A stretch of 9,206 bases of DNA from Desulfobacterales bacterium (GTDB taxonomy: Bacteria > Desulfobacterota > Desulfobacteria > Desulfobacterales > JAUCGF01): the NCBI GenBank assembly GCA_029940345.1, contig JAOZRC010000177.1, positions 1 through 9,206 of the forward strand. Reading direction: 5' to 3'. The notes beneath the pieces are model-generated. The model saw only the letters and a program-made list of their open reading frames with translations. It made no database searches and was not told the origin of the DNA. This document shows, piece by piece, positions 7,034 to 9,206 of the stretch. The position numbers and the translations under genes are program-made. Each line of letters begins with the position of its first letter. Positions within the stretch are counted from its first letter, which is position 1.

Positions 7034-7083
7034 GATTTTGGCTTTCTTAAGTACCGTTTAATAAAACAACCAGAAACGAAAAG

Positions 7084-7090
7084 AGGAGGT
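7084..7090 (+). promoter_or_regulatory. Strong ribosome binding site of gltA
   Basis: AGGAGGT is a full anti-16S match and lies six bases before the ATG at 7097, fixing that start and predicting efficient translation. Confidence 0.9.
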
Positions 7091-7096
7091 AAAATA

Positions 7097-8290
7097 ATGG
7101 ACAATTCAAGCCAATCTGAAACGCAGGCGATTCAAAATACAGGGCTTCGTGGCGTCACCATCGCCAGCACGAAAATCAGCGATGTGGACGGGGCGGTGGG
7201 AAAGTTGGTTTACAGGGGCTACCTTGCCAAAGACCTTGCCGGCAAAGTTTCGTTTGAAGAGGTTGTTTACCTGCTTCTTTATGAAAAACTTCCTGGCGAA
7301 GAGGAACTTGGGCAGCTTAAAAAGCGCCTTGCCAGTGAAAGAACGCTTCCTGACGAGTTGACAGATGCGCTCCGAACCAGGCCCAAAGATGCCTTGCCCA
7401 TGGATATTCTTCAGGCGGCCGTCGCCATGCTGGCGCATCATGATCCGGATGCCAAGGAGCATTCCCGTGATGCGGCGTTACGAATTGCGATTCGTCTGAT
7501 CGCCAAATTCCCAACCATTGTGGCGGCCTGGGAGCGTATCCGCAATAATAAAAGGCCTCTGGAACCCAACCCGGAACTGGATCATGCGGCCAATTTCTTA
7601 TATATGCTGACCGGTGTGATTCCTGATGAAGAAACCGCCGGCTTCTTTGACACATGTCTGGTGCTGCATGCGGAACACTCGTTTAACGCTTCTACCTTCG
7701 CCGCCAGGGAAGTGGCTTCCACCAAGGCCCACATGTATGCATCTGTGGCGGCCGGCGTGGGTTCGTTATCCGGCGCGTTGCACGGTGGGGCCAATACGCG
7801 GGTGATGCAAATGCTCCTCGAAATCGGCTCCGTGGACAATGTGGAAAATTATGTTGACAACACCCTCGCATCCGGTGGTGTGATCATGGGGCTGGGCCAT
7901 GCGGTTTATCAGACGGATGATCCCAGGGCGCATATCCTGGCACCCATGTCCCAAAAACTGGGTAAACGCGCTGGGGAGGGCAAATGGTATGATCTTTCGG
8001 TGCAATTGGAAAAAGTCGCTAAAAAAGCCTTTAAGAATAAAAAAGGAAAAGAAATTTATGTCAATGTCGATTTCTACAGCGCGACGGTATATTACTATAT
8101 GGGAATACCGGCAGACCAATTCACCCCCATATTTGCGATCTCGCGAATCGCCGGATGGGCCGCACATGTAATTGAAGAACAATTTGCCGAAGCGGCTCCC
8201 AAACCGGCGCTGTATCGTCCGGAATCGGATTATGTCGGTGAATATTGCGGGCCTGAAGAGTGTCTTTTTGAACCGATTGAAGATCGTTAG
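7097..8290 (+). CDS. gltA: Citrate synthase family protein (si-type fold)
   Basis: The enzyme condenses acetyl-CoA with oxaloacetate to form citrate in the cytoplasm. The 397-residue length suits the short bacterial and archaeal class. Active-site segments are all present: HAEHSFNASTF (191-201), SGALHGGAN with catalytic His229, GLGHAVYQTDDPRA with His268 and substrate-binding Arg277, VNVDFYSA with catalytic Asp325, and SRIAGWAAHVIEE with Arg350. By family numbering these correspond to E. coli His264, His305, Arg314, Asp362 and Arg387. One difference is Ala269, where GHRVY is usual. 2-Methylcitrate synthase (PrpC) belongs to the same family and cannot be excluded from sequence alone; no prp genes are nearby. 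The start has a strong ribosome binding site. It leads a likely operon: the glutaredoxin-like gene begins 50 bases after its stop, with no terminator visible between. Confidence 0.92.
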   Translation: MDNSSQSETQAIQNTGLRGVTIASTKISDVDGAVGKLVYRGYLAKDLAGKVSFEEVVYLLLYEKLPGEEELGQLKKRLASERTLPDELTDALRTRPKDALPMDILQAAVAMLAHHDPDAKEHSRDAALRIAIRLIAKFPTIVAAWERIRNNKRPLEPNPELDHAANFLYMLTGVIPDEETAGFFDTCLVLHAEHSFNASTFAAREVASTKAHMYASVAAGVGSLSGALHGGANTRVMQMLLEIGSVDNVENYVDNTLASGGVIMGLGHAVYQTDDPRAHILAPMSQKLGKRAGEGKWYDLSVQLEKVAKKAFKNKKGKEIYVNVDFYSATVYYYMGIPADQFTPIFAISRIAGWAAHVIEEQFAEAAPKPALYRPESDYVGEYCGPEECLFEPIEDR

Positions 8291-8340
8291 ATTATAGGTA
8301 ATTATTTTTGCTGATAAAGGGAAACCAAAGGATAAAAAAG

Positions 8341-8595
8341 ATGACAGAAAAACAGGTCAAAGTCTTTTCGTTGAGTACATGCAGTCATTGCAAATCAACG
8401 AAAAGACTGCTTTCAGAGTGTACTGTGCAATACGATTTTGTGGATGTTGACACGCTTCAAGGCGAAGAAAGAAAAGCGATTCTCGCGGATGTGAAAAAGT
8501 TTAACCCCAAGTGTTCTTTTCCGACGATTGTCATCGCCGATAAAGTCATTGTGGGATACAAGGAAGATAAAATAAGGGAGGCGCTGGGACTATAA
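8341..8595 (+). CDS. Glutaredoxin-like small thiol-disulfide oxidoreductase
   Basis: This 84-residue protein is one thioredoxin fold. After a first strand (QVKVFSLS) comes the redox motif Cys14-Ser-His-Cys17, then the cis-proline signature CSFPTIVI (Pro61) and a C-terminal GYKEDKIREALG, as in glutaredoxins and NrdH-type redoxins. The extra Cys58 just before the cis-proline loop is noteworthy. The ATG at 8341 is chosen because AAGGA lies eight bases upstream; an in-frame TTG at 8308 would add 11 residues unlike the family. Its stop codon shares one base with the start of the ferredoxin:thioredoxin reductase gene, so the two are translationally coupled. This makes it the likely disulfide partner of that enzyme (inference), in place of a classical thioredoxin. 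Substrate is unknown. Confidence 0.88.
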   Translation: MTEKQVKVFSLSTCSHCKSTKRLLSECTVQYDFVDVDTLQGEERKAILADVKKFNPKCSFPTIVIADKVIVGYKEDKIREALGL

Positions 8596-8927
8596 TGCAA
8601 GCTGACGAACTGTATGACAAGCTCCGCATGGTGCATGAACCCCAGGGATATTGTTTTGCCAACGATCGCGACCGCGTGATGGAATTGTTGGAGTCCCTGT
8701 TGATTAACCGGGACCGCTATGGCTATATGGCTTGCCCCTGCCGGCTGGCATCCGGAGACCGCGATGTGGATAAAGACATCATCTGCCCCTGCGTTTACCG
8801 CGAGCCCGATGTCAAGGAATTTGGCAGTTGCTACTGCAATCTTTATGTTTCCCGCGCATGGAATGATGGTGAATTACCCCATGAATATGTTCCTGAAAGA
8901 AGGCCTCCTGAAAAAATGGGGTTTTAA
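8595..8927 (+). CDS. Ferredoxin:thioredoxin reductase, catalytic (beta) subunit
   Basis: This family reduces a disulfide on a thioredoxin-like protein using electrons from ferredoxin, through a [4Fe-4S] cluster beside an active-site disulfide. The 110-residue protein shows the family cysteine pattern: CPC (47-49), CPC (64-66) and CYC (79-81). Spacing is x14 and x12, against x16 and x8 in plant enzymes as I recall them, and the third motif is CYC where plants have CHC. The helical N-terminus (about 1-40) and the end PHEYVPERRPPEKMGF are typical of non-photosynthetic members. The start ATG overlaps the glutaredoxin-like stop by one base; AGGGAGG lies 13 bases upstream, rather far, so coupling probably matters. 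No variable (alpha) subunit gene is in the window. Confidence 0.92.
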   Translation: MQADELYDKLRMVHEPQGYCFANDRDRVMELLESLLINRDRYGYMACPCRLASGDRDVDKDIICPCVYREPDVKEFGSCYCNLYVSRAWNDGELPHEYVPERRPPEKMGF

Positions 8928-9206
8928 AAATATGCATCAGAAAGGGATTGTAAACCAATAGCTCTTCGCTTTTTATTATCTTGCTGCAATAATCGAATGA
9001 CGAACATATAAATTACGAACATTCGAATAAAAGTGCCAAGTGCATAAATCCGTAGTTTATCCGATTTTCGTCGTTCGATTGTCCGGCATTCGATTGTTCA
9101 ATTGTTCGGTACAGTGCAGGTATTATAAAATCAAACCATAATCCAATGTAAACCATTGATTTTGTTGGTTCGTAGTTTACGGGAATAGGATGTAACCCAT
9201 AAATTT
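8928..9206. other. AT-rich non-coding tail with short repeats
   Basis: No convincing gene is seen on either strand. Three close copies of TTCRATTGT start at 9074, 9089 and 9097. TCGAATG (8993-8999) is mirrored by CATTCGA (9020-9026). CGTAGTTTA occurs at 9051 and again at 9171. No strong intrinsic terminator follows the reductase gene. Confidence 0.5.

Larger units (their letters stand above)
6724..7096. other. AT-rich divergent control region between the nqr and gltA operons
   Basis: No gene is visible on either strand in this stretch. It lies between two divergent operons, so it should hold control signals for both. A dyad-like cluster is at 6855-6892, and a CTAAAA-(8)-TTTTAG inverted repeat is at 6925-6944. 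The only plausible promoter found reads towards gltA. No convincing sigma-70 promoter facing nqrA was seen. Confidence 0.5.

Noticed and set aside
8308..8340. TTG start adding 11 residues to the glutaredoxin-like protein
   Set aside because: The ATG at 8341 has a well-spaced AAGGA and gives the normal length for the fold.
8958..8975. Possible intrinsic terminator after the reductase gene (AGC-TCTTC-GCT then T-run)
   Set aside because: The stem is only three base pairs, too weak to support a terminator call.

Overview
The window holds a complete Na+-translocating NADH:quinone oxidoreductase operon on the minus strand (nqrABCDEF, read from 6450 down to 452). Facing away from it on the plus strand are three genes for citrate synthase, a small glutaredoxin-like protein and a ferredoxin:thioredoxin reductase catalytic subunit (7097-8927). 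At the left edge, downstream of nqrF and on the same strand, is the N-terminal part of a DNA adenine methyltransferase that runs off the window. No RNA genes, CRISPR array or transposase genes were seen.

No phylogenetic marker is present, so the organism is an inference. An Nqr whose NqrA keeps ferredoxin-type cysteine motifs, a non-plant ferredoxin:thioredoxin reductase, roughly balanced base composition and TTG start use fit an anaerobic Gram-negative bacterium, perhaps a sulfate-reducing Desulfobacterota, but this is not proven.

Layout: 1-395 partial methyltransferase, visibly AT-rich; 452-6450 nqr operon; 6451-7096 divergent intergenic region; 7097-8927 gltA / glutaredoxin / FTR cluster; 8928-9206 AT-rich non-coding tail with small repeats. 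nqrA/nqrB and nqrB/nqrC overlap, and nqrD/nqrE are 11 bases apart. The two wider gaps inside the operon (nqrC-nqrD and nqrE-nqrF) and the region upstream of nqrA each contain a large palindromic repeat of the REP/MITE kind.

How the genes work together: the six Nqr subunits would move electrons from NADH through FAD, [2Fe-2S] and covalently bound FMN to quinone while exporting Na+. The plus-strand cluster starts with entry to the TCA cycle, followed by a thiol-redox pair probably driven by reduced ferredoxin. The most notable points are two intact 4Cys [4Fe-4S] motifs in NqrA, a TTG start for nqrF set by a repeat inserted just upstream, and the pairing of a Tyr-variant FTR subunit with a glutaredoxin-like protein.
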